Shown piece by piece: positions 37,450 to 46,800 of a DNA stretch of 64,000 bases. The stretch covers positions 2,673,501-2,737,500 of the forward strand of contig NZ_AP018365.1 in the NCBI RefSeq assembly GCF_016756395.1, in the 5' to 3' direction. The notes beneath the pieces were generated by a model. It saw only the letters and a program-made list of their open reading frames with translations, was not told the DNA's origin and did no database searches. Source of the DNA: Streptomyces sp. SN-593 (lineage in GTDB: Bacteria; Actinomycetota; Actinomycetes; Streptomycetales; Streptomycetaceae). How positions within the stretch are numbered: position 1 is the stretch's first letter; every line of letters starts with the position of its first letter. The position numbers and the translations under genes are program-made.

Positions 37450-39531
37450 CTACCTGGCCTGCGCGGTCGGGCCGCCGAGCAGATCGGCGTCACCCGTCTG
37501 GCCCAGTGCGGCCTGCTGGGTGAGTCGGATGTCCGCCTTGTGCGCCAGCTCGCGCACCGCCGCCGTGAACCGCTCGATGGAGGTCGGGTGGTCCGGGCCG
37601 AGCAGGTACTGCTTGATCTCCCGGCGCGGACCGGCCAGCGGGTCGCCCGCGGGGCTGACCACGGCCGTGACCAGCTCACCGACCCGGCTCGCGGAGTTGT
37701 CCAGGACGAGGGCGGCCCGGGCGGCGGTGTTCTGCCGCTTGAACTCCTCCTCGCCCAACTGGGCGGAGTCGGTGATGGCGTACGGCTTGCCGGTCGCCAC
37801 GAAGTCCGAGACCACGCTGGAGATGTCCGAGACCATCGCGTCGGACTCGTTGAAGCACTCGTACAGGTGGGGCATCGGGCCGGTGACGACCTTGTGCTCC
37901 CAGGCGCTGAGCGACCGCCAGTACGCCGCGTTCCAGCGGCCGCGCAGTTCCGCGAGCCGCGCCGTCAGCTCCGGGTCGGCCATCGAGTCGCGGGACATGG
38001 TGGCCATGTCGCCCTCCGCGGAGGTCACTTCGGCCACCAGCGAGTCCAGCTCGCCCTGTATCGAGGCGAGTTCGGCGCGGGCCGCGGCCTGCACCGCCTT
38101 GCCCTCGGCGATCCGGGCGGACCAGTCCGGGTCGGCGGCGCGCTCGGCGTTCGCCTTCTCCAGCACCGCCACCACCTTCTCGTGCGCCCGCTTCGCCTTC
38201 GGGTTGACGGTACCGGTGAACGGGTGCGGCTTGTACAGCACCCGGACCGGGGTAGCGGAGCCCACCAGGCCGCGCATGATGTTCGCGCCCGCCAGGATCA
38301 GCGAGGTGTTGCCGGGCTCGTCGGTCCAGCCCTCCCAGGTCGGCGCGTACAGCACGGTCGGGATGCCGCTCGCGGCGGCGCCGTCCCAGGCGGCGATCCC
38401 GGCGAGCTGCGGCCGGCCCACCTCGACGACGTCCTCGTCGCGCACGCCGACGTCGGCCAGCGCGTAGCGGTCGCGTCCCGCCTTGCCGGCCGTCCACACC
38501 TCGTCGTACGCCTTGCTGAACGGGTTGATGCTGGCGACCTTGTCGCTGTCGCCGTGGCCGACGAAGACGTGCTTCATGCTCGGCACCCGCAGCAGGTGGA
38601 TGTTCTTGCCCACGTTCGCCGGGTACAGGGCGACCCGCACGGTGGACAGGTCCATGTTCATCAGGTGCACCGCGCCCGGCACGCACAGCACCGGCACCGC
38701 GGTGTCCGCGAGCTGGAGCAGGATCGCGCGCTCCCGCAGGATCACCAGCGGCCGCTCGCCGGGCAGGTCCGCCATGGTGTCCAGCCACATGTTGACCTGG
38801 TACGCCGAGTCGGGCGAGCCGGAGAAGTACAGCACCGTGGTCGGCCGGTAGGCCCGCAGCCAGGTGTCCATGAACGCCAGCGCCTCGTCCGTCTTCGCCG
38901 GCAGCCGGCGGCGGGTGAGGTACGGCGCCAGGGCCAGCGTGTAGACGATGCCCAGGCCCAGGGTGAGCGCGGCTCCGGCGTAGACGTACGCGAGGTGCCC
39001 GTCCTTCGCGTAGATCAGCAGGCCGATCACCGCGAACAGGTCCAGGTGCAGCATCTTCTCCGCGGCGCGCGAGATCAGCACGGGGGACGGCGCCTTGGTG
39101 ATGCGCATCCCGCTCAGGTCGATGTTGCGGGTGCCGAACGGGAGCTTGCGGCGGTTGCGGATCAGCGTGATCAGGGCCGAGTGCGGGGCCTGCATGCCGT
39201 AGAAGACCAGGAAGCACACGATGGCGGCGGAGAACGCCCGGCTGTTGGCGAGGTTGAGCTGCGCCATCAGCAGCACCAGCGTCAGCTCACGCAGCAGGAA
39301 GCGCAGCGACAGCCCGGCCCGGGCCTTGCTCAGCCGGTTGATGAGGTACGAGCGGCGTTGGTGCAGGTACCAGTCGGTCACGTAGCTGACCGCGCCGGCG
39401 GCCGCGAAGAACCACAGGCTCGGCAGCAGCGCGGCGATCACCAGGCACGGGTAGCTGAGGAGCATGAGCAGCGCGGCGGCGAGTTCGCCGCCGGACGCCA
39501 CACGGGCCATGCGAATGGCTTTTGAGATCAC
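37450..39531 (-). CDS. TagF/TarL-like CDP-polyol phosphotransferase with N-terminal membrane domain
   Basis: 693 residues. About 200 N-terminal residues hold several membrane helices (LMLLSYPCLVIAALLPSLWFF; LVLLMAQLNL; FSAAIVCFLVFYGM). The catalytic half has the polyol-phosphate polymerase motifs GHGDSDK near residue 326 (histidine equivalent to the TagF HG motif), LYAPTWEGW, and SDISSVVSDF near 570. A charged heptad insertion (about 470-510) is predicted coiled coil and is not part of the TagF core. TagF enzymes polymerise glycerol- or ribitol-phosphate from CDP donors onto lipid carriers. Given the upstream CDP-ribitol-like enzyme, a poly(ribitol phosphate) or glycerol-phosphate product is plausible. 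GTG 39531, GGAG 10 nt upstream. Confidence 0.85.
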   Translation of the reverse strand: MISKAIRMARVASGGELAAALLMLLSYPCLVIAALLPSLWFFAAAGAVSYVTDWYLHQRRSYLINRLSKARAGLSLRFLLRELTLVLLMAQLNLANSRAFSAAIVCFLVFYGMQAPHSALITLIRNRRKLPFGTRNIDLSGMRITKAPSPVLISRAAEKMLHLDLFAVIGLLIYAKDGHLAYVYAGAALTLGLGIVYTLALAPYLTRRRLPAKTDEALAFMDTWLRAYRPTTVLYFSGSPDSAYQVNMWLDTMADLPGERPLVILRERAILLQLADTAVPVLCVPGAVHLMNMDLSTVRVALYPANVGKNIHLLRVPSMKHVFVGHGDSDKVASINPFSKAYDEVWTAGKAGRDRYALADVGVRDEDVVEVGRPQLAGIAAWDGAAASGIPTVLYAPTWEGWTDEPGNTSLILAGANIMRGLVGSATPVRVLYKPHPFTGTVNPKAKRAHEKVVAVLEKANAERAADPDWSARIAEGKAVQAAARAELASIQGELDSLVAEVTSAEGDMATMSRDSMADPELTARLAELRGRWNAAYWRSLSAWEHKVVTGPMPHLYECFNESDAMVSDISSVVSDFVATGKPYAITDSAQLGEEEFKRQNTAARAALVLDNSASRVGELVTAVVSPAGDPLAGPRREIKQYLLGPDHPTSIERFTAAVRELAHKADIRLTQQAALGQTGDADLLGGPTAQAR

Positions 39532-39748
39532 GGGGTGACTGCTCCAGTGCGATGTCGAACGAGACGTCGAATGAGGACAAGGGGGTCGGATGGGGCGGGA
39601 AGGGCGCGGCCGAGGAGGCGGTGCGGGAGCAGGCGGCCCGGGAGGCGCCGCGCCCCCTCATCGGCCCGGTCGGCCTCATCAACGGACGAAGTCCCTGGGC
39701 GCACCGCATCACACGGGCCCAAGGACTGTCGATCCGATCCGGTCAAGA

Positions 39749-41248
39749 CTACTGCTCGTCCTCCCCCTGGGCGAGGACGTGGGCCAGGGCCCGCTCGATC
39801 CCGGAGGCGCCGGACAGGCCCTGCATCGGGTCCTGCTGGCGGACGTCGATCACGTGGCCGGTGAGGGTGGACAGCAGGACGTCGAGCGAGGTGCGGGCGA
39901 CCGCCTCCGAGGAGAGCAGGGTGCCGGCCGGCTCCTGGCCGAACGCCTTGGTGCGCATCGGGGTGGCGGTCCGCTCGGGGTTCACGCAGTTGACCCGGAT
40001 GCCGTCGCCGGCCCACTCGTCGGCGAGCGCCTGGGTGAGGTTCACCATCGCGGCCTTGGTGGACGAGTACAGGCTGTACTCGGCCCGGCCCCGGGTGTAG
40101 CTGCTGGAGGTGTAGAGCAGGAGCTGGCCGCGGGTCTCGGCGAGGTACTTGTGCGCGGCGCGCGCGATCTGCACCGGGGCGAGGTAGTTGACCCGCAGCG
40201 CCTCCTCGATGGTGGCGTTGTCGGTCTCGGCGAGCTTGCCGATCCGCAGCACGCCCGCGGTGTTCACCACGTAGTCGACCCGGCCGGTCTCCGCGTAGGC
40301 CCGCGAGAGCGCGTCGTCGACGTGCTCGGGGTCCTCGACGTGGGTGCCGGTGGTGGAGCGGCCGAGCGCGAAGACCTTCGCGCCGTACCCCTCGGCCATG
40401 GCCGCGATGTCGGCGCCGATGCCGTAGGAGCCGCCGAAGATCACCAGGGTCTTGTCGGCGAGCAGTTCGCGGTAGGCCGCCTCGTCGGACTGGCCGGGGG
40501 CCGCGGTGGAGGCGAGCTGGAAGAGCTTGTCGGCGATGAAGACGTCCACCGGGGTGGTCACCTTCATGTTGTGCTCGTCGCCGGGGACCACGTAGATCGG
40601 CACGTCCGGCAGGTACCGCAGCACCACCGAACAGTCGTCCGTGGCCTGGAAGTTGGGGTCGCCCCCGGCCACCTCGTAGGCCCGGCGGATGGTGGACAGC
40701 CGGAACGCCTGCGGGGTCTGGCCGCGGCGCAGCCGGGAGCGGTCCGGCACGTCCGTGATGAACTCGCCGTCGCCGCCGTGGGTGCGGGTGACGATGATGG
40801 TGTCCGCGGACGGGATCGCCACGTCCACCGCTTCGTACCGCTCCAGGGCGGTCACGCAGTCGCTGATCACCCGCTGGGAGATCAGCGGGCGCACGGCGTC
40901 GTGGAACAGGACGTTGCGGTCCTGGCCGGGCTCCAGTTCCTCGCTCAGCGCGGCGATGGCGCGCTCGGTGGTCTCGTTGCGCGTCGCGCCGCCCTCGATC
41001 ACCCGGCTGACCTTCTTCAGGCCGGCCTTCGCGACGATCTTCTCGACGTCCGGGACGTAGCCCGGTGCCATCAGCACGATGATGTCGTCGATCGCGTCCG
41101 CCTGCTCGAAGATGGCGAGCGTGTGCTCGATCAGCGACTTCCCGGCGATCTTCAGTAGCTGCTTGGGAATCGACAGGCCGACCCGCTGCCCCGTGCCACC
41201 GGCAAGGACGACAGCGGTGGTACGGGTGGAAGCATGGTGCAGGGACAC
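39749..41248 (-). CDS. bifunctional cytidylyltransferase/SDR, CDP-ribitol synthase-like fusion
   Basis: 499 residues in two domains. Residues 1-235 are an IspD/TarI-type cytidylyltransferase: VVLAGGTGQRVGLSIPKQL, FHDAVRPLIS, and TDDCSVVLRY. Residues about 258-490 are an SDR: VIFGGSYGIGADIA for cofactor binding, NTAGVLRIG, and catalytic YSLYSSTK. The same order is known in Haemophilus Bcs1/Acs1, which reduces ribulose 5-phosphate and makes CDP-ribitol in one chain; TarI and TarJ do this as separate proteins in Gram-positives. This would feed the TagF-like polymerase downstream. GTG at 41248 (16 codons inside the longest frame) places the start just before the nucleotide loop. IspD itself is a less likely alternative because of the fusion and context. 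Confidence 0.83.
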   Translation of the reverse strand: MSLHHASTRTTAVVLAGGTGQRVGLSIPKQLLKIAGKSLIEHTLAIFEQADAIDDIIVLMAPGYVPDVEKIVAKAGLKKVSRVIEGGATRNETTERAIAALSEELEPGQDRNVLFHDAVRPLISQRVISDCVTALERYEAVDVAIPSADTIIVTRTHGGDGEFITDVPDRSRLRRGQTPQAFRLSTIRRAYEVAGGDPNFQATDDCSVVLRYLPDVPIYVVPGDEHNMKVTTPVDVFIADKLFQLASTAAPGQSDEAAYRELLADKTLVIFGGSYGIGADIAAMAEGYGAKVFALGRSTTGTHVEDPEHVDDALSRAYAETGRVDYVVNTAGVLRIGKLAETDNATIEEALRVNYLAPVQIARAAHKYLAETRGQLLLYTSSSYTRGRAEYSLYSSTKAAMVNLTQALADEWAGDGIRVNCVNPERTATPMRTKAFGQEPAGTLLSSEAVARTSLDVLLSTLTGHVIDVRQQDPMQGLSGASGIERALAHVLAQGEDEQ

Positions 41249-41306
41249 GTGAGACCTACCTAGCGGCAACAAGAGATACGGGGATCGTCTCACCCCCGGT
41301 AACCGT

Positions 41307-41346
41307 CCCGCAAGGCGGGGTTCACCGAACCGGGGGCCCGCCCCGG
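41307..41346 (-). terminator. two short hairpins after obgE
   Basis: CCGGGG/CCCCGG (41330-41335 / 41341-41346) directly behind the obgE stop and CCCGC/GCGGG (41307-41311 / 41315-41319) further on. Together they probably end the rplU-rpmA-obgE transcript, so the island would need its own promoter within 41249-41306. Confidence 0.45.
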
Positions 41347-41347
41347 G

Positions 41348-42790
41348 TCAGCCGCCGAACGGGTGGAACTCGTCGTACGCCTCCGCCGCCTCGTCGTGGG
41401 CGGCCTGCCGGTCGCGGCGGCGGGCCGCCGCGGGCCGCGGCGCGTCGAACCGGTGGTCCTCGCCGCGCCGGCCCAGCATCTCGGCGCCGGCCGCGAGCGA
41501 GGGCTCCCAGTCGAAGACCACGGCGTCCTCCTCCGACCCGATCGCGACGCCGTCGCCCGACTTCGCGCCCGCCTTGACCAGCTCGTCCTCGACGCCGAGC
41601 CGGTTGAGCCGGTCCGCGAGGTAGCCGACCGCCTCGTCGTTGGTGAAGTCCGTCTGGCGCACCCACCGTTCGGGCTTCTCGCCGCGCACCCGGTACAGCT
41701 CGCCGTCGAACGTGACGGTGAACCCGGCGTCGTCGACCGCCTGCGGGCGGATCACCACGCGGGTGTTCTCCTCGACCGGGCGGGCCGCCCTGGTCTCGGC
41801 CACGATGCCGGCCAGCGCGAACGACAGCTCCTTCAGGCCGGTGTGCGACACCGCGGAGACCTCGAGGACGCGGTAGCCGCGCGCCTCCAGGTCCGGCCTG
41901 ATCATCTCGGCCAGTTCCCGCCCGTCGGGCACGTCGACCTTGTTGAGCACGACCAGCCGCGGCCGGTCCTCCAGCCCGCCGCCGTACGCCCGCAGCTCCG
42001 CCTCGATCACGTCGAGGTCGGTCACCGGGTCGCGGTCGGACTCCAGGGTCGCGGTGTCCAGCACGTGCACCAGCACCGAGCAGCGCTCGACGTGCCGCAG
42101 GAACTCCAGGCCGAGCCCGCGGCCCTGGCTCGCGCCGGGGATCAGCCCGGGCACGTCGGCGATCGTGTAGACGGTGGAGCCTGCGTTGACCACGCCGAGG
42201 TTGGGCACCAGCGTGGTGAACGGGTAGTCCGCGATCTTCGGCTTGGCCGCCGAGAGCACGGAGATCAGCGAGGACTTCCCCGCGCTCGGGTAGCCGACCA
42301 GCGCCACGTCGGCGACGGTCTTCAGCTCCAGCACGATGTCCCGGGCCTGCCCGGGCACCCCGAGCAGCGCGAACCCGGGCGCCTTGCGCCGGGTCGAGGC
42401 GAGCGCCGCGTTGCCGAGGCCGCCGCGGCCGCCCTGCCCGGCGACGTACGTGGTGCCCTGGCCGACCAGGTCGGCCAGCACGTTTCCGTGCCGGTCCTGC
42501 ACGACGGTGCCGTCCGGCACCGGCAGCACCAGGTCGGTGCCGTCCTTGCCGGAGCGGTTGCCGCCCTCGCCCGGCTTGCCGTTGGTGGCCTTGCGGTGCG
42601 GGCTGTGGTGGTAGTCGAGCAGGGTGGTCACGTCCTGGTCGACGACGAGGACGACGTCCCCGCCCCGCCCGCCGTTGCCACCGTCCGGTCCGCCGAGCGG
42701 CTTGAACTTCTCCCGGTGCACGGAGGCGCAGCCGTGGCCCCCGTTACCCGCGGCGACATGCAGTTCGACGCGGTCCACGAAGGTGGTCAT
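41348..42790 (-). CDS. obgE: Obg family GTPase
   Basis: Essential ribosome-associated GTPase linked to growth, and in Streptomyces to aerial development. 480 residues: Gly-rich Obg fold (1-158, [15 protein letters not shown]), G domain with [11 protein letters not shown] (G1), FTTLVPNLG (G2), DVPGL (G3) and NKVD (G4), a C-terminal OCT domain (about 345-425), and a basic/acidic tail. Same strand as rpmA and rplU, the classical order. In common Streptomyces gene order proB is the next gene downstream; here a 20-kb island intervenes. Confidence 0.97.
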   Translation of the reverse strand: MTTFVDRVELHVAAGNGGHGCASVHREKFKPLGGPDGGNGGRGGDVVLVVDQDVTTLLDYHHSPHRKATNGKPGEGGNRSGKDGTDLVLPVPDGTVVQDRHGNVLADLVGQGTTYVAGQGGRGGLGNAALASTRRKAPGFALLGVPGQARDIVLELKTVADVALVGYPSAGKSSLISVLSAAKPKIADYPFTTLVPNLGVVNAGSTVYTIADVPGLIPGASQGRGLGLEFLRHVERCSVLVHVLDTATLESDRDPVTDLDVIEAELRAYGGGLEDRPRLVVLNKVDVPDGRELAEMIRPDLEARGYRVLEVSAVSHTGLKELSFALAGIVAETRAARPVEENTRVVIRPQAVDDAGFTVTFDGELYRVRGEKPERWVRQTDFTNDEAVGYLADRLNRLGVEDELVKAGAKSGDGVAIGSEEDAVVFDWEPSLAAGAEMLGRRGEDHRFDAPRPAAARRRDRQAAHDEAAEAYDEFHPFGG

Positions 42791-42922
42791 GGGTGCTTCC
42801 TCCAGAACGTACGGGTTTCCCGCGGTTCTCGCGGTCCTACTGGCCTTGTAACACGCCGAGGGCGGCCCCGCTTCCCGGAGTCCGGGAACGGGTCCGCCCT
42901 CGAATGGTTCCTGCGGCCTGCC

Positions 42923-43177
42923 TCAGGCGGCCGGAACGATGTTCACCACGCGGCGACCGCGCTTCACGCCGAACTCGACCGCGCCGGCGGACAGCGCGAA
43001 CAGCGTGTCGTCCTTGCCGATGCCGACGCCGGAGCCGGGGTGGAAGTGGGTGCCGCGCTGGCGGATGATGATCTCACCGGCGTTGACGACCTGGCCGCCG
43101 AAGCGCTTCACACCGAGCCGCTGAGCGTTGGAGTCGCGCCCGTTCCGGGTGGACGATGCGCCCTTCTTGTGTGCCAT
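42923..43177 (-). CDS. rpmA: 50S ribosomal protein L27
   Basis: 84 residues, full length, starting [19 protein letters not shown]. The N-terminus is of the non-cleaved actinobacterial type. Lies 14 nt after rplU; co-transcribed from the promoter at 43643-43672. Confidence 0.98.
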   Translation of the reverse strand: MAHKKGASSTRNGRDSNAQRLGVKRFGGQVVNAGEIIIRQRGTHFHPGSGVGIGKDDTLFALSAGAVEFGVKRGRRVVNIVPAA

Positions 43178-43191
43178 CTCTCCTCAGTCCC

Positions 43192-43515
43192 TTACTTCGC
43201 AGCCGCGGCGGGGATGCCAGTGATCTTCAGCGCCGTGTACTGCTGGCGGTGACCCTGGCGACGGCGGTAACCGGTCTTGTTCTTGTAGCGCAGGATGTCG
43301 ATCTTCTGGCCCTTGTGGTGGTCCACGATCTCGGCCTCGACCTTGATCCCGGCGAGCACCCACGGGTCGCTGGTGACGGCTTCGCCGTCCACCACGAGCA
43401 GCGTCGAGAGCTCGACGGCGTCGCCGACCTTGCCGGTGGGAATCCTGTCAACCTCGACGATGTCGCCGACGGCCACCTTGTGCTGGCGGCCACCGCTACG
43501 CACGATCGCGTACAC
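43192..43515 (-). CDS. rplU: 50S ribosomal protein L21
   Basis: 107 residues: [14 protein letters not shown] start, [17 protein letters not shown], and [21 protein letters not shown] end. The GTG at 43515 gives the normal length; an upstream ATG at 43560 would add 15 residues that homologues lack. Preceded by GAGTGAG. Leader of about 120 nt. Confidence 0.97.
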   Translation of the reverse strand: MYAIVRSGGRQHKVAVGDIVEVDRIPTGKVGDAVELSTLLVVDGEAVTSDPWVLAGIKVEAEIVDHHKGQKIDILRYKNKTGYRRRQGHRQQYTALKITGIPAAAAK

Positions 43516-43584
43516 GCGGAACTCACTCTCGCTCGAATTCGAAACCCCTGATGCCAGCACCCCATGTCCTGCCGCGGGGGGCCT

Positions 43585-43603
43585 CTCCCGGCGGGGCCGG
43601 GAG
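43585..43603 (-). other. 8-bp hairpin in the rplU leader
   Basis: CTCCCGGC, GGG loop, GCCGGGAG, within the transcribed leader between the promoter and the rplU start. It may be a leader structure for ribosomal-protein autoregulation. The remaining bases of 43516-43822 hold no gene. Confidence 0.35.
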
Positions 43604-43642
43604 GAAAGTGCTCAGTGGATGGCGCAAAGACGCCGAGGATTC

Positions 43643-43672
43643 AGGGTACGGATCGCTCCCGCCCCCGGTCAA
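43643..43672 (-). promoter_or_regulatory. principal-sigma-type promoter of rplU-rpmA
   Basis: Minus strand: TTGACC (43672-43667), 18-bp spacer, TACCCT (43648-43643). This is the best match to the HrdB consensus seen in the window. It predicts a start site near 43636 and a leader of about 120 nt. Confidence 0.7.
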
Positions 43673-43822
43673 ATCCGGTCCGCACCCGCACCCGGCCGGC
43701 GTGCCGCGGGTCCGCCCCACGCAGCCGCGAACCCTTCCGCCCGCCCCCGGGCGGCCGCTCACCGGCGGGTGGCCGGGGGCGGGTTCCAGGGGCGGGCAGA
43801 AGGGGTGCTGCGGGCCGGGCGG

Positions 43823-46800
43823 CTACTCGGCGGGAGTGCTCGCCTTCTTCGTCGCGGCCTTCTTCGTGGTCGTCTTCTTGGCCGCCGTCTTCTTGGTGGC
43901 GGCCTTCTTCGCCGTCTTCTTGGCCGCCGCCTTCTTGGCCGGGGCCTTGCGCGCCCGCTTCTTGGGCTCGGCTCCGGCCTCGGCGTCCTCGGCTTCGGCG
44001 CCCTCGGCGGGCGCGGACCCGGAGGTGACGGCCTCGGACCCGGCCTCGGCTCCGGCCTCGGCCGGCGCGGGCTCGGCGGCCGGGACGACCACCACCGCCG
44101 CCTCCTCGGCCGCGGCAGGTGCCCCCGCGGGCGCCGTCGCCTTCCGGGTGGCACGCCGACGGGTACGCGCCGGCGGCTCGGTCGAGACGACCGGCTCCGG
44201 CTCCGACTCCGCGACCGGCTCGGCCTCGGGCTCGGCGGCGACCACGACCACCGCCGCCTCCTCGGCCGCGGCGGGCGCCCCCGCGGGCGCCGTCGCCTTC
44301 CGGGTGGCACGCCGACGGGTACGCGCCGGCGGCTCGGTCGAGACGACCGGCTCCGGCTCCGACTCCGCGACCGGCTCGGCCTCGGGCTCGCTCACCGGGA
44401 CGACCACGACGGCCGGCTCGGGCTCGCGGTCCGCGGCGGCCGGTGCCCCGGCCGGGGCGGTCGCCTTGCGGGTGGCGCGACGCCGGCCGCGGCCGCGGGC
44501 GCCGTTCGCGGCGGCCTCCGCCTCGGCGGCGCTGCCGAACCACTCCTCCTCGGGGTCGCCGACCGCCGGCACCAGGTCCGACTCGCCGACCTCGATCGGC
44601 TCCAGCTCGGGCAGTTCCGCCTCGTCGCCCTGCGCCGGCTCGGCCGCCGCGGCCACCTCGTGCTCGTGGTCGGGCTCGCCCGCGGCGGCGCCGCGGCGGC
44701 GCTTGCGCTTGCCGCCCCCGCCCCCGGTGGTGGTGGCCTGGTCCATGTGCACGATCACGCCGCGCCCGTTGCAGTGCACGCACGTCTCGGAGAAGGACTC
44801 CAGCAGCCCCTGCCCGACCCGCTTGCGGGTCATCTGGACCAGCCCGAGCGAGGTGACCTCGGCCACCTGGTGCTTGGTCCGGTCCCGGCCCAGGCACTCC
44901 AGCAGCCGCCGCATCACCAGGTCGCGGTTGGACTCCAGCACCATGTCGATGAAGTCGACCACCACGATGCCGCCGAGGTCGCGCAGCCGTAGCTGGCGGA
45001 CGATCTCCTCGGCCGCCTCCAGGTTGTTGCGGGTGACGGTCTCCTCCAGGTTGCCGCCCTGTCCGGTGAACTTGCCGGTGTTGACGTCGACCACGACCAT
45101 CGCCTCGGTCTTGTCGATCACCAGCGAACCGCCGGACGGCAGCCACACCTTGCGGTCCAGCGCCTTCAGCAACTGCTCGTCGATCCGGAAGTTGGCGAAG
45201 ACGTCGACCTCCGACGTCCAGCGCGACAGCCGGTCGACGAGGTCGGGCGCGACGTGGTCGACGTACTCGTGCACCGTCGACCACGCCTCGTCGCCGCTGA
45301 CGATGACCTTGGAGAAGTCCTCGTTGAAGATGTCGCGGACCACGCGCACCGTCATGTCCGGCTCGCCGTAGAGCAGCGTCGGCGCGTTGCCGCTCTTGGA
45401 CTTGCGCTTGATCTCCTCCCACTGCGACTGGAGCCGCTCCACGTCGCGGCGCAGCTCGTCCTCGCTGGCGCCCTCGGCGGCGGTGCGCACGATGACGCCC
45501 GCGTCCTCGGGGACGACCTTCTTCAGGATGGACTTCAGCCGGGCCCGCTCGGTGTCGGGCAGCTTGCGGCTGATGCCGGTCATGGAGCCCTCGGGCACGT
45601 AGACCAGGTAGCGGCCGGGCAGCGAGACCTGGCTGGTCAGGCGGGCGCCCTTGTGGCCGATCGGGTCCTTGGTGACCTGCACCAGCACCGGCTGCCCGGA
45701 CTTGAGCGCGGACTCGATCCGGCGCGGGCCGCCGGACATGCCCAGCGCCTCGAAGTTGACCTCGCCCGCGTACAGCACCGCGTTGCGGCCCTTGCCGATG
45801 TCCACGAACGCGGCCTCCATCGACGGCAGCACGTTCTGCACCTTGCCGAGGTAGACGTTGCCGACGTAGGAGGTGGCCTGCTCCTTGTTCACGTAGTGCT
45901 CGACGAGGACGTTGTCCTCCAGCACGCCGATCTGGGTGCGCTCACCGTTCTGCCGCACCACCATGACGCGCTCGACCGCCTCGCGGCGGGCCAGGAACTC
46001 GGCCTCGGTGATGATCGGCACCCGGCGGCGGCCCTGCTCGCGGCCCTCGCGGCGGCGCTGCTTCTTGGCCTCCAGGCGGGTCGAGCCCTTGATGGACTGC
46101 ACCTCGTCGGAACCGGTGCCGCCCTCGTAACGGGACCGCGGTTCGCGGACCTTGACGACGGTGCGCTCCGGGTCGTCGGAGCCGGCACCGGACGTGTGGT
46201 CGTCACCGCTGTCGGAACCGCGGCGGCGGCGACGGCGCCGGCGGCGGCTGCTGGAGGAGGAGCCGCCCTGCGCGTCGTCGTGGTCGTCGTCGTGGGCGCC
46301 GCCCTCGTCCTCGTCGTGGCCCTCGGCGGTCTCGTCGGACTCGTCGTCCCCGCCGTTGTCCTCGTGGTCCTGCTCGCCGGACTCACCGCGGCGACGGCGG
46401 CGGCCGCCCCGGCGGCGGCGACGGGACGGGCGGTCCTCGCCGTCCTGCTCGGTGTCCGAGCCGTCGGCGCCCCGGTCCTCGCCCTCGTCGTCGTGGTCCT
46501 CCGCCTCGGCCTGGTCGGCGGGGGCGGCGGCCTGCGCGGGCTCGGCCTGCTGCACCTGCTGCTGCTCGGCCTCCTGCTCCCCGGCGGGCGCCTGCTCGGG
46601 CGCCGCGCCGCGCCGGCGCCGGCGACGGCGCGGGGTGCGGTCCTCGTCGGCCTCGGCGGTCGCGTCGGCGGCGGCCTCCTCCTCGGCGGCCGGGGCGGGT
46701 GCCACGGCGGCACCGGCCTCGGGGGCCTGGAACACCGGCGGCTGGAAGACGGCGACGGCCGGGCGGGTCGCGCGGCGGCGGCCGCGCGCGGGCGCCTCCT

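Noticed and set aside
37294..39525. 743-codon open frame on the plus strand
   Set aside because: Antisense of the TagF-like polymerase; His/Gln/Arg-rich shadow composition.
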